62,895 nucleotides of DNA from Coprobacillus sp. CAG:826 (GTDB lineage Bacteria > Bacillota_I > Bacilli_A > RFN20 > CAG-826). Shown here piece by piece: positions 51,232 to 59,358 of the stretch (its first letter is position 1; each line of letters starts with the position of its first letter). Position numbers and translations under genes: made by a program. The stretch is taken from contig FR897045.1 of NCBI GenBank assembly GCA_000437235.1, positions 101,891 through 164,785 of the forward strand, read 5' to 3'. The notes under the pieces were generated by a model. It saw only the letters and a program-made list of their open reading frames with translations, searched no databases and was not told where the DNA came from.

Positions 51232-52569
51232 ATGGAAATCAAATTATTTAATTCTTTATCCAATCAAATTGAAACTTTTGTGCCATTAGAGGAAGGAAAG
51301 GTTTCTATGTATGTATGTGGTCCTACCGTTTACGACTATGTACACATTGGAAACATGCGTCCAGTTGTTGTCTTTGACACATTGCGTAGATTTTTAAGTT
51401 ATGTAGGCTATGAAGTAACTTATGTGAGCAATTATACGGATGTGGATGATAAGATTATTCTCAAAGCGCAAAAAACAGGCAAAACGGAAAAAGAAATCAC
51501 TGATTTTTATATTGGTGAATTTGAAAAAGACGTACGTTTAATTCATTCTAAACTTCCCAATATAACGCCAAGAGTGACGGAATACATGCCACAAATTATT
51601 TCTTTTATCGATGAATTGGTGAAAAAAGATGCAGCTTATATCGTCGATGATGATGTGTATTTTAAAGTAAGTGCGGATCCTAAATATGGTGTTCTCAGCA
51701 ATACAAATACTGAGGACTTGCTTGTAGGTGCACGTATCGATGAAAACATGAAGAAACAATCGCCTCTTGATTTTACCCTTTGGAAAAAGACAGAGGTGGG
51801 TGTGAAATGGAATTCACCATGGTCTGAAGGTAGACCAGGTTGGCATACGGAATGCGTAGTGATGATTCAATCGCTTTTCAAAAATGGACGCATTGATATT
51901 CATGGTGGAGGCTTTGATTTAAAATTCCCACATCATGAAAATGAAATAGCCCAATCCATGGTAAGCAAAGGACACGCTATCGCAAATTACTGGATGCATA
52001 ATGGATTTATTAACATCAATAGTGAAAAAATGTCCAAATCACTTGGAAACGTTATCACGGCCCATGATGCATTAACAAAATATGGTGGCAATACTGTGCG
52101 ATTATTACTTTTAAGCACACATTATCGTGCACCCGTCAATTTTGCTGATGACATGCTACAAAACAATGAAAAAGAAATTCAAAAAATGCAGACGACATAT
52201 CGTCAAATAGGAGTAAAGTTGCAATTAGCCTCCATGCCAATTGAAGGTGGAAAACCTACGAGCATGGAAGGATTTTTAAAAGCTCTCGCTGATGATTTAA
52301 ATACTTCCAATGCTTTAAGTGAAGTGTTTAGAGTAATGAAAGATGGCAATAATTTATTACGTAATAAAGAGATTGATTATGAAAAATTACAGGGCGTTTT
52401 CTTTACTTTAAAAGATATGTTCTCTATTTTAGGATTAGAAATGGATTTGCCCGTGTTAACTGATGAAGATAAAAAACTTTATGCAAGTTATTTAAAAGCT
52501 AAGCAAGAAAAAGATTTTACAAAAAGCGATGAGATTCGCCAAGTTTTAATTGAAAAACATTTAATTTAG
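51232..52569 (+). CDS. cysS: Cysteinyl-tRNA synthetase
   Basis: Class I synthetase, about 445 residues, charging tRNA-Cys. The zinc/HIGH region YVCGPTVYDYVHIGNMRP and the KMSKS motif EKMSKSLGN are intact; a zinc site Cys/His is in PGWHTEC. At the C-terminus the anticodon-binding domain is slightly shorter than in E. coli. Two tandem ATGs exist (51229, 51232); spacing favours the second. It opens the cysS-mgtC-rlmB-sigH-like cluster. Confidence 0.97.
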   Translation: MEIKLFNSLSNQIETFVPLEEGKVSMYVCGPTVYDYVHIGNMRPVVVFDTLRRFLSYVGYEVTYVSNYTDVDDKIILKAQKTGKTEKEITDFYIGEFEKDVRLIHSKLPNITPRVTEYMPQIISFIDELVKKDAAYIVDDDVYFKVSADPKYGVLSNTNTEDLLVGARIDENMKKQSPLDFTLWKKTEVGVKWNSPWSEGRPGWHTECVVMIQSLFKNGRIDIHGGGFDLKFPHHENEIAQSMVSKGHAIANYWMHNGFININSEKMSKSLGNVITAHDALTKYGGNTVRLLLLSTHYRAPVNFADDMLQNNEKEIQKMQTTYRQIGVKLQLASMPIEGGKPTSMEGFLKALADDLNTSNALSEVFRVMKDGNNLLRNKEIDYEKLQGVFFTLKDMFSILGLEMDLPVLTDEDKKLYASYLKAKQEKDFTKSDEIRQVLIEKHLI

Positions 52570-52591
52570 AAGAAAGAAAAGGAAAAAAACA

Positions 52592-53374
52592 ATGAATTTA
52601 TTATATACATTTTTGGAAGGAGACCCAGGGAAAGCTTTTGGTGTAACCACCATTGACCAAATCATTATCGATTGGTTTAATCGGCTTTTTAATGGTAATG
52701 GATGGGGAAACCTTATCTTAGTCGTTTTCTCATTATTAATGGCAACACTTTTGGGCGGTATTATTGGATTTGAAAGAGAATATCATGGTCACGCAGCAGG
52801 CTTAAGAACCCACATTTTAGTTTCTTTAGGCTCTGCACTGATCACGATTATTTCGTTATATGGCTTTGGAGATGCTGGTATTGTAGGAGGCCGAGATCCT
52901 GCAAGACTTGTTGCTCAAGTCGTTAGTGGTATTGGCTTTTTAGGCGCAGGCACTATTATTCAAACAGGCGTTGATATTAAAGGATTAACTACTGCAACTA
53001 CACTTTGGTTTGTAATGGCTATTGGTGTTGCTGCTGGTGCAGGAAGATTTATCATTGCTGCAATTGCAACCATTATCGCTTTAGTCACCTTAACTTCATT
53101 ACGTAAGATAGAAGCCTATACCGCTAATAAGATGCCAAAAATTATTATGCTAGTTGAGGGAGATAAGCCAATTTTAAAAGAAGTCATGTTAATTGCTTAT
53201 AATTATGGACTTACTATTAAAGATATTCAAACACAAGTCGTTGTAAATGAAGGTAAGAATTGCTTACGTGTATCAATTGCTTTTATTCATGGGAAACTCA
53301 ATTTAGTACAAGAATTATCTTTAGAACTACAAAGTAAATTAAAACCCATTGAAATAAGTGTAACAAAATCTTAA
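52592..53374 (+). CDS. MgtC/SapB-family membrane protein
   Basis: 260 residues. The N-terminal half has four to five hydrophobic segments with the family motif GGIIGFEREYHGHAAGLRTHILVSLGSAL. The C-terminal half is a soluble ACT-like domain. MgtC relatives are linked to Mg2+ stress or virulence, but this class is also widespread in commensals, so no role in Mg transport is claimed. It sits where mrnC (mini-RNase III) usually lies in Bacillus, between cysS and rlmB. Confidence 0.88.
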   Translation: MNLLYTFLEGDPGKAFGVTTIDQIIIDWFNRLFNGNGWGNLILVVFSLLMATLLGGIIGFEREYHGHAAGLRTHILVSLGSALITIISLYGFGDAGIVGGRDPARLVAQVVSGIGFLGAGTIIQTGVDIKGLTTATTLWFVMAIGVAAGAGRFIIAAIATIIALVTLTSLRKIEAYTANKMPKIIMLVEGDKPILKEVMLIAYNYGLTIKDIQTQVVVNEGKNCLRVSIAFIHGKLNLVQELSLELQSKLKPIEISVTKS

Positions 53375-53452
53375 TTATTTAAATTAATCGTTTAGTGATG
53401 GAAAAATGAGACAAAAATGAGATAAATTTGAGGCAACAAAAGAGGTGAAAAT

Positions 53453-54175
53453 ATGGGACAATATATATATGGAAGGAACACGATTAGAAGTGCTTTGAAA
53501 AACGACAAAATTGCTAAGATTTTTATTCAGAGTAATTCACAAGATTTTTCTATAGTCAAAGAATGCCAAAAGAAAGACGTTCCCATCCAATTTGTTTCTA
53601 GTCATGAACTCGATGAAATGGTTCATGGAGTTCACCAGGGCGTTGTTGCTATTATCAAACAAGATTATGCTTTTGTTTCATTAGATGAGTTATTACATAA
53701 AACTAAAAAACATGAGCATCCTCTTTTGATAATGCTTGATGGCATCAATGACCCCCATAATTTAGGGGCAATATTACGCTCGGCTGATTCTTTTGGAGCG
53801 GATGGTATCATTGTCGGAAAACATAATCAAGTTGGCTTAACTGCTACGGTTGCAAAAGTTTCTACAGGCGCAATAGACTATGTTCCTGTTGCGCAAGTTG
53901 GAAATTTGAATCAAGCAATTCGTCAATTGAAAAAAGAAGGATTTTGGATTGTATCTAGTGATGGATCAGCTACATTAGATTATCGTCAAGTCGATTATAA
54001 AATGCCGATGGTTTTAATTATTGGATCTGAAGGAGAAGGAGTTTCTAAACTTGTCCTTGAAAATAGTGATTTTATTGTTCGTATTCCGATGTGTGGAAGT
54101 GTAAATTCCCTTAACGCTTCGGTTGCGACAGCCGTTTTATTAGCAGAAATTTACAACAATCGGTTCCCTCTATAG
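53453..54175 (+). CDS. rlmB: 23S rRNA (guanosine-2251-2'-O)-methyltransferase
   Basis: SpoU/TrmH-family methyltransferase, 240 residues. The N-terminal substrate-binding domain (YIYGRNTIRSALKN) is followed by the knotted SAM-binding domain with LDGINDPHNLGAILRSADS, IIGSEGEGVSKLV and RIPMCGSVNSLNASVATAV. AGAGGTGA precedes the ATG. Next to cysS, as in Bacillus. Confidence 0.93.
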   Translation: MGQYIYGRNTIRSALKNDKIAKIFIQSNSQDFSIVKECQKKDVPIQFVSSHELDEMVHGVHQGVVAIIKQDYAFVSLDELLHKTKKHEHPLLIMLDGINDPHNLGAILRSADSFGADGIIVGKHNQVGLTATVAKVSTGAIDYVPVAQVGNLNQAIRQLKKEGFWIVSSDGSATLDYRQVDYKMPMVLIIGSEGEGVSKLVLENSDFIVRIPMCGSVNSLNASVATAVLLAEIYNNRFPL

Positions 54176-54212
54176 AAAGCAATAAATATGTTTTTTATTT
54201 AAAGAGGGTTGT

Positions 54213-54809
54213 ATGAATGATTTATTTAGCCTATCAGATGAAGAATTGGTTGAAAAAATTAAATCAAATAACGACGAAGAAGCAGAGCAAGTGCTTCTTT
54301 TTCGCTATGAAAAAGAAGTAAAAAAAGTAGTGAATTCACGTCTCAGTAAAGTGAGAATAAGAGGGTTGGATCGTGAAGAACTCTATCAAGCAATACGTTT
54401 GTTAACAATCACTATTGTTGATAAATATGATCAAAGCAAAGGAAACTTTTATGGGTATTGGTCGACTTCGGCAAATCGAATGATTACTTCAGAAATTCGG
54501 TCGTCCTTATCCAAAAAAAGAAAAACCGAAATTGGTCAATGTTATTTTTTAAGAGAAGATGGAGAAGATTGGTTTGAAAATCTTTCAGGAAATGAGCCAT
54601 CAATCAAACAACAATATGAGATGAAAGAAATATTAGAAAAAGTAAAAAAAATAAGCGATACATATTTCAGCGTGGAGGAGAGAACTGTATTCGCTTATCG
54701 TTTATCGGGATATTCTTATCAAGAAATCGCTAAGATTTTAAAAATGTCACCGAAAAATGTTGACAATATTATGTTATTAATTCGTAAAAAAATTCGCTTG
54801 TATTTATAG
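54213..54809 (+). CDS. RNA polymerase sigma factor, SigH-like
   Basis: 198 residues. Region 2 is around 15-95 (LLFRYEKEVKKVV, REELYQAIRLL) and region 4 near the C-terminus is SGYSYQEIAKILKMSPKNVDNIM, close to the SigH type (compare SYQEIS...KSIDN in Bacillus). The position after rlmB and before rpmG-secE-nusG matches sigH in Bacillus, so it is the positional equivalent. The acidic linker (DGEDWFENLSGNEPS) lies between. Whether it controls sporulation, competence or only stress cannot be seen. It ends six bases inside the prs gene from the other strand. Confidence 0.75.
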   Translation: MNDLFSLSDEELVEKIKSNNDEEAEQVLLFRYEKEVKKVVNSRLSKVRIRGLDREELYQAIRLLTITIVDKYDQSKGNFYGYWSTSANRMITSEIRSSLSKKRKTEIGQCYFLREDGEDWFENLSGNEPSIKQQYEMKEILEKVKKISDTYFSVEERTVFAYRLSGYSYQEIAKILKMSPKNVDNIMLLIRKKIRLYL

Positions 54810-55751
54810 TTCAAAATTATCAATTACGTCGGTTACTGCATCACCTTCGACAATACATTCTATAATCGCAGCAAGACATTTAGATAAATCTAAAATATGG
54901 TCTTTATCAAATTTGTAGGCTTTTTGAATAGAATTTGTGACATAGAAATCATCAATTTCTGATTTGGATATATTCGTAGCTGCATTTTCGGATAAAACAG
55001 CATGTGTGCAACATGCGCATACAGAGCGAGCGCCATGTTTTTTAAGTAGTTTTGCCGCTTCACATAATGTATTTCCGGTATCGACTAAATCATCAATTAA
55101 AAGGCAGTCTTTATCCGTTACATCGCCAATAATGGTCATTGAGTGAACTTCATTTTCTTTGATTCTTCTTTTATCGATAATCGCAAGAGGACGATTTAAA
55201 CGCTCAGCCATCTTTCGAGCGCGGACTGCACTTCCATGATCGGGCGAAACAATGATAGTATTTGCAGTAATTTTATTCTTCTTGTATAAGAACTTTATAA
55301 ATAAAGGCATACAAGATAAATTGTCTACTGGTATTGAATAAAACCCTTCAATTTGAGGGGCGTGCAAATCAAAAGTAATTACACGATTTGCACCAGCAAC
55401 TTGTAAGATGTCGGCGATTAAACGAGCACTGATTGGTTGTCTTGGTTTAGCTTTTCTATCTTGCCTAGAATAAGCAAGATAAGGAACTAAAACATTAATT
55501 TCGCCAGCAGAAGCACGCTTCAAAGCATCAATTGCAATCAATGTCTCAACGAGGCGGTCGTTAACAGGTTCTGCCATTGATTGGAAGATAAAACATTTGC
55601 TGTTTCTAACTGAAGTTTCATTTTCAAAATGAATTTCCCCATCTTTAAACTTGCTCATTTTACATACCGCCAACTGTTGGGGGAAATAAGCGGCTAAATT
55701 TTTTGCTAAATCTTCTTCAGGATGAAGAAGAAATAAAATAATTTTTTCCAT
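54804..55751 (-). CDS. prs: Ribose-phosphate pyrophosphokinase (PRPP synthase)
   Basis: 315 residues, class I. It makes PRPP for nucleotide, His and Trp synthesis. Motifs: the phosphate-binding loop DDLVDTGNT, ATP-binding FDLHAPQIEGFY, and SPDHGSAVRARKMAERL. The usual catalytic-flexible-loop KRR is present (IDKRRIKENEV). AAAGGTGG precedes the ATG and an extended -10 (TGG-TATAAT) lies near 55775-55783. Its 3' end overlaps the sigma gene by six bases, tail to tail. Confidence 0.95.
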   Translation of the reverse strand: MEKIILFLLHPEEDLAKNLAAYFPQQLAVCKMSKFKDGEIHFENETSVRNSKCFIFQSMAEPVNDRLVETLIAIDALKRASAGEINVLVPYLAYSRQDRKAKPRQPISARLIADILQVAGANRVITFDLHAPQIEGFYSIPVDNLSCMPLFIKFLYKKNKITANTIIVSPDHGSAVRARKMAERLNRPLAIIDKRRIKENEVHSMTIIGDVTDKDCLLIDDLVDTGNTLCEAAKLLKKHGARSVCACCTHAVLSENAATNISKSEIDDFYVTNSIQKAYKFDKDHILDLSKCLAAIIECIVEGDAVTDVIDNFEL

Positions 55752-55842
55752 AGAGTACGACCACCTTTTTAGTTATTATACCATAAATGAATTTATTTAC
55801 GAGAATTAAGGTAAATTACGCTTATTTTCTAACGAAGTTAAT

Positions 55843-55871
55843 TTGAAAAGTAAACTGATTTATAGTATAAT
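55843..55871 (+). promoter_or_regulatory. Promoter of the 5'-nucleotidase lipoprotein gene
   Basis: TTGAAA (55843-55848), 17-bp spacer, TATAAT (55866-55871). It explains why a longer reading frame beginning at 55843 is not the gene: that TTG is the -35 box. Confidence 0.8.
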
Positions 55872-55902
55872 TCTAATACAATTTGAAGAAAGGAAAATAC
55901 AA

Positions 55903-57687
55903 ATGAAAAGAAAACATTGGATTGCTCTAAGTTTGATATTAATGAGTAGTTTTCTTTTTTCTTGTACGCCATCTTCACATGAAACAAGTAGTTCTTCTAT
56001 TCAGAAACAGATTATTTTAAGTCATCATAACTTGTTTTTAGAAGTAGGTGAGTCACAAGAAATAACGGCGACGTTAAATTATGAAGACCCATCTTTTTTA
56101 ACTTTCGAATGGTTATCCACTGACGAAGAAATAATTTCTTTTCAAGAAGGTAAAATTTATGCACTTCAAGAAGGAACTGCTGAAATTATTGTTTCTTATT
56201 TGGATTTAGAGGAAAGTTGCAGAGTTATGGTTTTACCTTTAAAAGATATGCAAGAAAATTCTGGAGAGATTCATATGTACGCGATGAATGACTTTCATGG
56301 CGCAATTGAAAGTAGTGGAAAGGAAATAGGCTTATTAAAAAACGGCACTTTCTTTAAAGAAAAAAGAAAAGAAGAAAATACACTGATATTAAATTCCGGA
56401 GATATGTTTCAAGGTTCGATTTATTCCAATTCGAACTATGGTGAATTTCTTGCTAAATGCATGAATAATATTGGCTTTGATTGTTTTACTTTAGGTAATC
56501 ATGAATTTGACTGGGGACAGAAATATATTCAAAAAAATCGCAAGCTAAAAGACGAAAAAACAGATTACGCAACGCCTTATTTAGGTACAAATATATATCA
56601 CTATGACATGAAAACTCATTCCATATTAAATCAAGCAAGCGATTTGGTGGATCCTTATGTAATTCGTGAATTAAATAATGGTTTACGAGTGGGAATCATC
56701 GGCGTGATTGGCGAAGATCAAATTTCTTCAATTACTTCTAATTATGTAGATGATTTGGACTTTGTTGTTCCAACAAAGATCATCAAAGAATTATCCGATG
56801 AATTACGAATGAATAAAAAATGTGATGTTGTTATTTTAGACGCTCATGCATCGTATCAACAAATCGATAAAAGCATAACAGAAGTGAGCCAAAAGACAAA
56901 CAAAAAATATATCGATGCAGCTTTTCTAGCACATTCTCATCAATTTGAAGAGTATGAAGTGAACCAAGTGCCTTTTGTACAAGGAAGTTCCAATGGAAAA
57001 GCGTATTCGGAAATTCATTTAACTTTAGAAAATGGAAATGTTGTAAAAACAAATTATACTTCGCATCAAAATGGGAATTTAGCAACAAATCAAATAACGA
57101 ATTATGATACAGAACTCGTTCAATTGTATGAATTTTATACAAAAAGTGCCGAGGAAAAAGCTAAAGAAAATCTAGGTGTGTTAAATGGGAATTTATATTC
57201 TTCATGTGATAGCGAATCTCCTTTACCGAATCTTGTGGTAAAAGCTATGGCTGAGGAAGCAAAAAAACAAGGATATAAAGTTGATTTTGCTATATGTAAC
57301 AATGCAAGAGCGTCCTTATATAGTGGAAATCTTACTTATGAAAAGTTGTATAAAGCGTTACCTTTTGATAATGAATTGCATATTTTACGAGTCAGAGGTG
57401 ATAGCATTATAAGACAAAGCCGATATAATAGTGTTTATCGAGTGTTGAATAAAACTATCTCAAGCTCAGAATATTATACAATCGTGGTCATTGATTATCT
57501 TGCTTTTCATCGAAATACCTCAAGAAATTATGATTATTTTTCTGATCAAAAACACCTTGGAAAACTAGAAAAAGAAGGAAAAAATATTTATTCTTATCGT
57601 GATTTGGTTGCGGATTACATTCGTAAAAATAAAACGATTGATGCTAGTGATTTTGCCCCTGATAATGCTTGCTTTCATTTATTATAA
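55903..57687 (+). CDS. 5'-nucleotidase/2',3'-cyclic phosphodiesterase-like lipoprotein
   Basis: 594 residues, secreted and lipid-anchored: the signal peptide ends in LFSC. After a Ser-rich linker comes a bacterial Ig-like (BIG2) domain (about 35-120), then the metallophosphoesterase domain with MNDFHGAIE, NSGDMFQGS, LGNHEFDWG, LDAHASY and AHSHQF (metal ligands), and a C-terminal 5'-nucleotidase domain. Such enzymes release phosphate or nucleosides from extracellular nucleotides. The ATG at 55903 follows AAAGGA. It is not normally found in this locus. Confidence 0.88.
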   Translation: MKRKHWIALSLILMSSFLFSCTPSSHETSSSSIQKQIILSHHNLFLEVGESQEITATLNYEDPSFLTFEWLSTDEEIISFQEGKIYALQEGTAEIIVSYLDLEESCRVMVLPLKDMQENSGEIHMYAMNDFHGAIESSGKEIGLLKNGTFFKEKRKEENTLILNSGDMFQGSIYSNSNYGEFLAKCMNNIGFDCFTLGNHEFDWGQKYIQKNRKLKDEKTDYATPYLGTNIYHYDMKTHSILNQASDLVDPYVIRELNNGLRVGIIGVIGEDQISSITSNYVDDLDFVVPTKIIKELSDELRMNKKCDVVILDAHASYQQIDKSITEVSQKTNKKYIDAAFLAHSHQFEEYEVNQVPFVQGSSNGKAYSEIHLTLENGNVVKTNYTSHQNGNLATNQITNYDTELVQLYEFYTKSAEEKAKENLGVLNGNLYSSCDSESPLPNLVVKAMAEEAKKQGYKVDFAICNNARASLYSGNLTYEKLYKALPFDNELHILRVRGDSIIRQSRYNSVYRVLNKTISSSEYYTIVVIDYLAFHRNTSRNYDYFSDQKHLGKLEKEGKNIYSYRDLVADYIRKNKTIDASDFAPDNACFHLL

Positions 57688-57782
57688 AAAGCAATTAATA
57701 AAATATTTAAAATTTGTGTTTTCTTAAATTTTAAAGCGTTTCTGCGTACGTTTTGATAAGACGATTTCATTGAGTTTGATGT

Positions 57783-57798
57783 TGCTTTTTAAAAAGCA
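57783..57798. other. Perfect 16-bp palindrome adjoining the rpmG promoter
   Basis: TGCTTTTTAAAAAGCA, ending directly against the -35 box at 57799. It might be an operator or an upstream terminator stem; there is no loop, so as RNA it is weak. The 174 bases between the nucleotidase and rpmG are otherwise AT-rich with nothing clear. Confidence 0.45.
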
Positions 57799-57827
57799 TT
57801 GACTAGAAGTAATAATTATGTTAAATT
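57799..57827 (+). promoter_or_regulatory. Promoter of rpmG-secE-nusG
   Basis: TTGACT (57799-57804), 17-bp spacer, TGT-TAAATT (-10 at 57822-57827, extended type). Confidence 0.65.
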
Positions 57828-57861
57828 ATTAAAGCAATTTTAGATAGGATGTGATAATATA

Positions 57862-58011
57862 ATGAGGGAAAAGGTAATTTTAATTTGCTCAAAATGTCTC
57901 TCAAGGAATTACACAACCACGAGACGTAAAGGAGATGCGAGTACGCGTCTTCAATTAATGAAATTTTGCCCAAAGTGTAATGCACAAACGTTACACAAAG
58001 AAAGCAAATAA
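57862..58011 (+). CDS. rpmG: 50S ribosomal protein L33, zinc type
   Basis: 49 residues: MREKVILICSKC start, KFCPKCNAQTLHKESK end; the two CxxC pairs bind zinc. Order rpmG-secE-nusG is the Bacillus arrangement. AGGATGTGA precedes the ATG. It is too short to be found by length alone but the translation is unambiguous. Confidence 0.95.
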   Translation: MREKVILICSKCLSRNYTTTRRKGDASTRLQLMKFCPKCNAQTLHKESK

Positions 58012-58025
58012 GGAGGACTCCGAAT

Positions 58026-58229
58026 ATGGGAAAAATGAAAAGATATTTTAAAGGCGTTGGCACTGAAGCTAAACGTGTACGTTGGCCAAAGAAAAACGAT
58101 TTATGGGTTTCTATCGTTGTTGTTTTAGTCATTACTGTTTTTGCTGCTTTATGCCTTGCTTTAGATGATGCATTAACTGCAAAATTATTAGGACAATTAG
58201 AAAAGGCGTTCTCGTCTTTTAGAGGATAA
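58026..58229 (+). CDS. secE: Protein translocase subunit SecE
   Basis: 67 residues: a charged N-terminal helix (MKRYFKGVGTEAKRVRWPKKND) with the conserved K/R-V-x-W-P motif, then one hydrophobic segment (SIVVVLVITVFAALCLA). It braces SecY, encoded at 17226. It starts 14 bases after rpmG, with AAGGAGG (58011-58017) over the rpmG stop. Confidence 0.96.
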   Translation: MGKMKRYFKGVGTEAKRVRWPKKNDLWVSIVVVLVITVFAALCLALDDALTAKLLGQLEKAFSSFRG

Positions 58230-58235
58230 TTGAGT

Positions 58236-58784
58236 ATGGATGCAGCAGAAAAATCTTGGTATGTTGTAAATACCTATTCTGGACATGAAAACAAAGTTGC
58301 GGAAAATTTAAAACGTCGTGTTGAATCCATGGATTTACAAGACTACATTTTTCGTATTATCGTTGCTGAACAAGAAGAACCTGTTTTAAAAGAAGGTCTT
58401 CCAACGGGTAAAACCAAAATGAAAAACTTATATCCAGGTTATGTCTTTATTGAAATGTGCATGACCGATGAAGCCTGGTATATGGTCCGTAACACTCCAA
58501 GTGTTACAGGATTCGTTGGATCGTCTGGTGGTGGCGCGAAACCATTCCCCGTTCCTCGTGAACAAATCGAACCTGTCTTAAAGAGAATGGGTGTTGTTGA
58601 TGAATCCATGTACTCTCGTTATGAAGTTGGAGATTACGTTAAGATTCTTCGTGGAACACTTGAAGGTAGTGAAGGTACAATTGAAAGCATTGATACCGAA
58701 TCTGGACTTGTCAAAGTTAGCACTGTGTTCTTTGGCCGTTCTACTACAGTAGAAGTAGAATTTACAGAAATTGAAAAGATTTAA
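58236..58784 (+). CDS. nusG: Transcription termination/antitermination protein NusG
   Basis: 182 residues: NGN domain (WYVVNTYSGHENKVAENLKRR) and C-terminal KOW domain (GDYVKILRGTLEGSEGTIES). Links RNA polymerase with ribosomes or Rho. The ATG at 58236 follows AGAGGA (58221-58226); an in-frame TTG at 58230 overlaps the end of that site. rplK-rplA, which normally follow, are not here: a terminator follows instead. Confidence 0.96.
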   Translation: MDAAEKSWYVVNTYSGHENKVAENLKRRVESMDLQDYIFRIIVAEQEEPVLKEGLPTGKTKMKNLYPGYVFIEMCMTDEAWYMVRNTPSVTGFVGSSGGGAKPFPVPREQIEPVLKRMGVVDESMYSRYEVGDYVKILRGTLEGSEGTIESIDTESGLVKVSTVFFGRSTTVEVEFTEIEKI

Positions 58785-58806
58785 AGAGCCATTGGCTCTT
58801 TTTTCT
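58783..58806 (+). terminator. Rho-independent terminator after nusG
   Basis: AAAGAGCC (58783-58790) pairs with GGCTCTTT (58794-58801), followed by a T run. The nusG stop overlaps its left arm. Confidence 0.85.
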
Positions 58807-58825
58807 TTATAAAAAATCGCATAGT

Positions 58826-58858
58826 AAAAGCATCGTTTCATAGAATGGTGCTTTTTCT
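58826..58858 (+). terminator. Second possible terminator downstream of nusG
   Basis: AAAAGCATC (58826-58834) pairs with GGTGCTTTT (58847-58855; G-U wobble), followed by T. This would back up the first terminator and insulate the metal-efflux promoter. Confidence 0.55.
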
Positions 58859-58936
58859 TTTTGAGTATTGGATGAAATCAAAAAAAGAATAGCGAATTAA
58901 AGATGAAAGAAAAATTCATTTTTTTATCATTTACTG

Positions 58937-58965
58937 TTGACAATATGAACGAACATTCATATACT
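58937..58965 (+). promoter_or_regulatory. Promoter of the metal-efflux operon
   Basis: TTGACA (58937-58942), 17-bp spacer, TATACT (58960-58965), eleven of twelve consensus bases. The spacer is filled by operator 1. Confidence 0.88.
58943..58962. promoter_or_regulatory. Operator 1 for the ArsR-type repressor
   Basis: ATATGAA-CGAACA-TTCATAT, a perfect 7-bp inverted repeat with six-base centre, between the -35 and -10 boxes. This is the typical site of an ArsR/SmtB repressor. Confidence 0.8.
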
Positions 58966-58978
58966 ATTAGCGAAAGAA

Positions 58979-58996
58979 CATGAATGACCGTTCATG
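58979..58996. promoter_or_regulatory. Operator 2 for the ArsR-type repressor
   Basis: CATGAA-TGACCG-TTCATG, 6-bp inverted repeat. Same core as operator 1 (ATGAA-Y-GA-M-C-R-TTCAT). Centres are 35 bp apart, so both can lie on the same DNA face roughly three turns apart. It lies in the 5' leader. Confidence 0.75.
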
Positions 58997-59010
58997 CAAG
59001 AGGTAGATTT

Positions 59011-59358
59011 ATGAAACATCGTTACATTTGTGATGCTCACCATGAAGAAACGCAACATAGCGTTTTACCAAATGAAGAGATTCTACAAAAAATGTCCGGA
59101 CTATTAAAAATAGCGGGAGATCCAACTCGACTAAAAATGCTCTATGTTTTGGTGAGAGGGCCAAAATGTGTTTGTGATTTACAAGAAGAAATACAAGCTT
59201 CACAATCTCTAGTTTCTCATCAATTAAAGATTTTAAGAGACAACGGATTAGTAAAATGTGAAAAAATCGGGAATCGTGCTTTATATACGTTAAGCGATGA
59301 TCACGTGGTCGCGTTATTGAGCATTGTGCATGAACACGTTATGGAGGAAATTGAATGA
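59011..59358 (+). CDS. CadC-like ArsR-family metal sensor
   Basis: 115 residues, winged-helix repressor that should release DNA upon metal binding. It contains both ligand sets known in S. aureus CadC: the alpha-3N site (Cys7, with His11 in place of the second N-terminal Cys, and Cys53/Cys55 of KCVCDL) and the alpha-5 site (Asp96, His98, His109, Glu112). The recognition helix is SQSLVSHQLKILRD. The ATG at 59011 follows AGAGGTAG; an in-frame ATG (58984) lies within operator 2 and is rejected. It overlaps the ATPase start (ATGA). Confidence 0.9.
   Translation: MKHRYICDAHHEETQHSVLPNEEILQKMSGLLKIAGDPTRLKMLYVLVRGPKCVCDLQEEIQASQSLVSHQLKILRDNGLVKCEKIGNRALYTLSDDHVVALLSIVHEHVMEEIE

Noticed and set aside
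55843..55902. Longer 5'-nucleotidase starting at 55843
   Set aside because: The TTG there is the -35 box of the promoter; the signal peptide starts at 55903.
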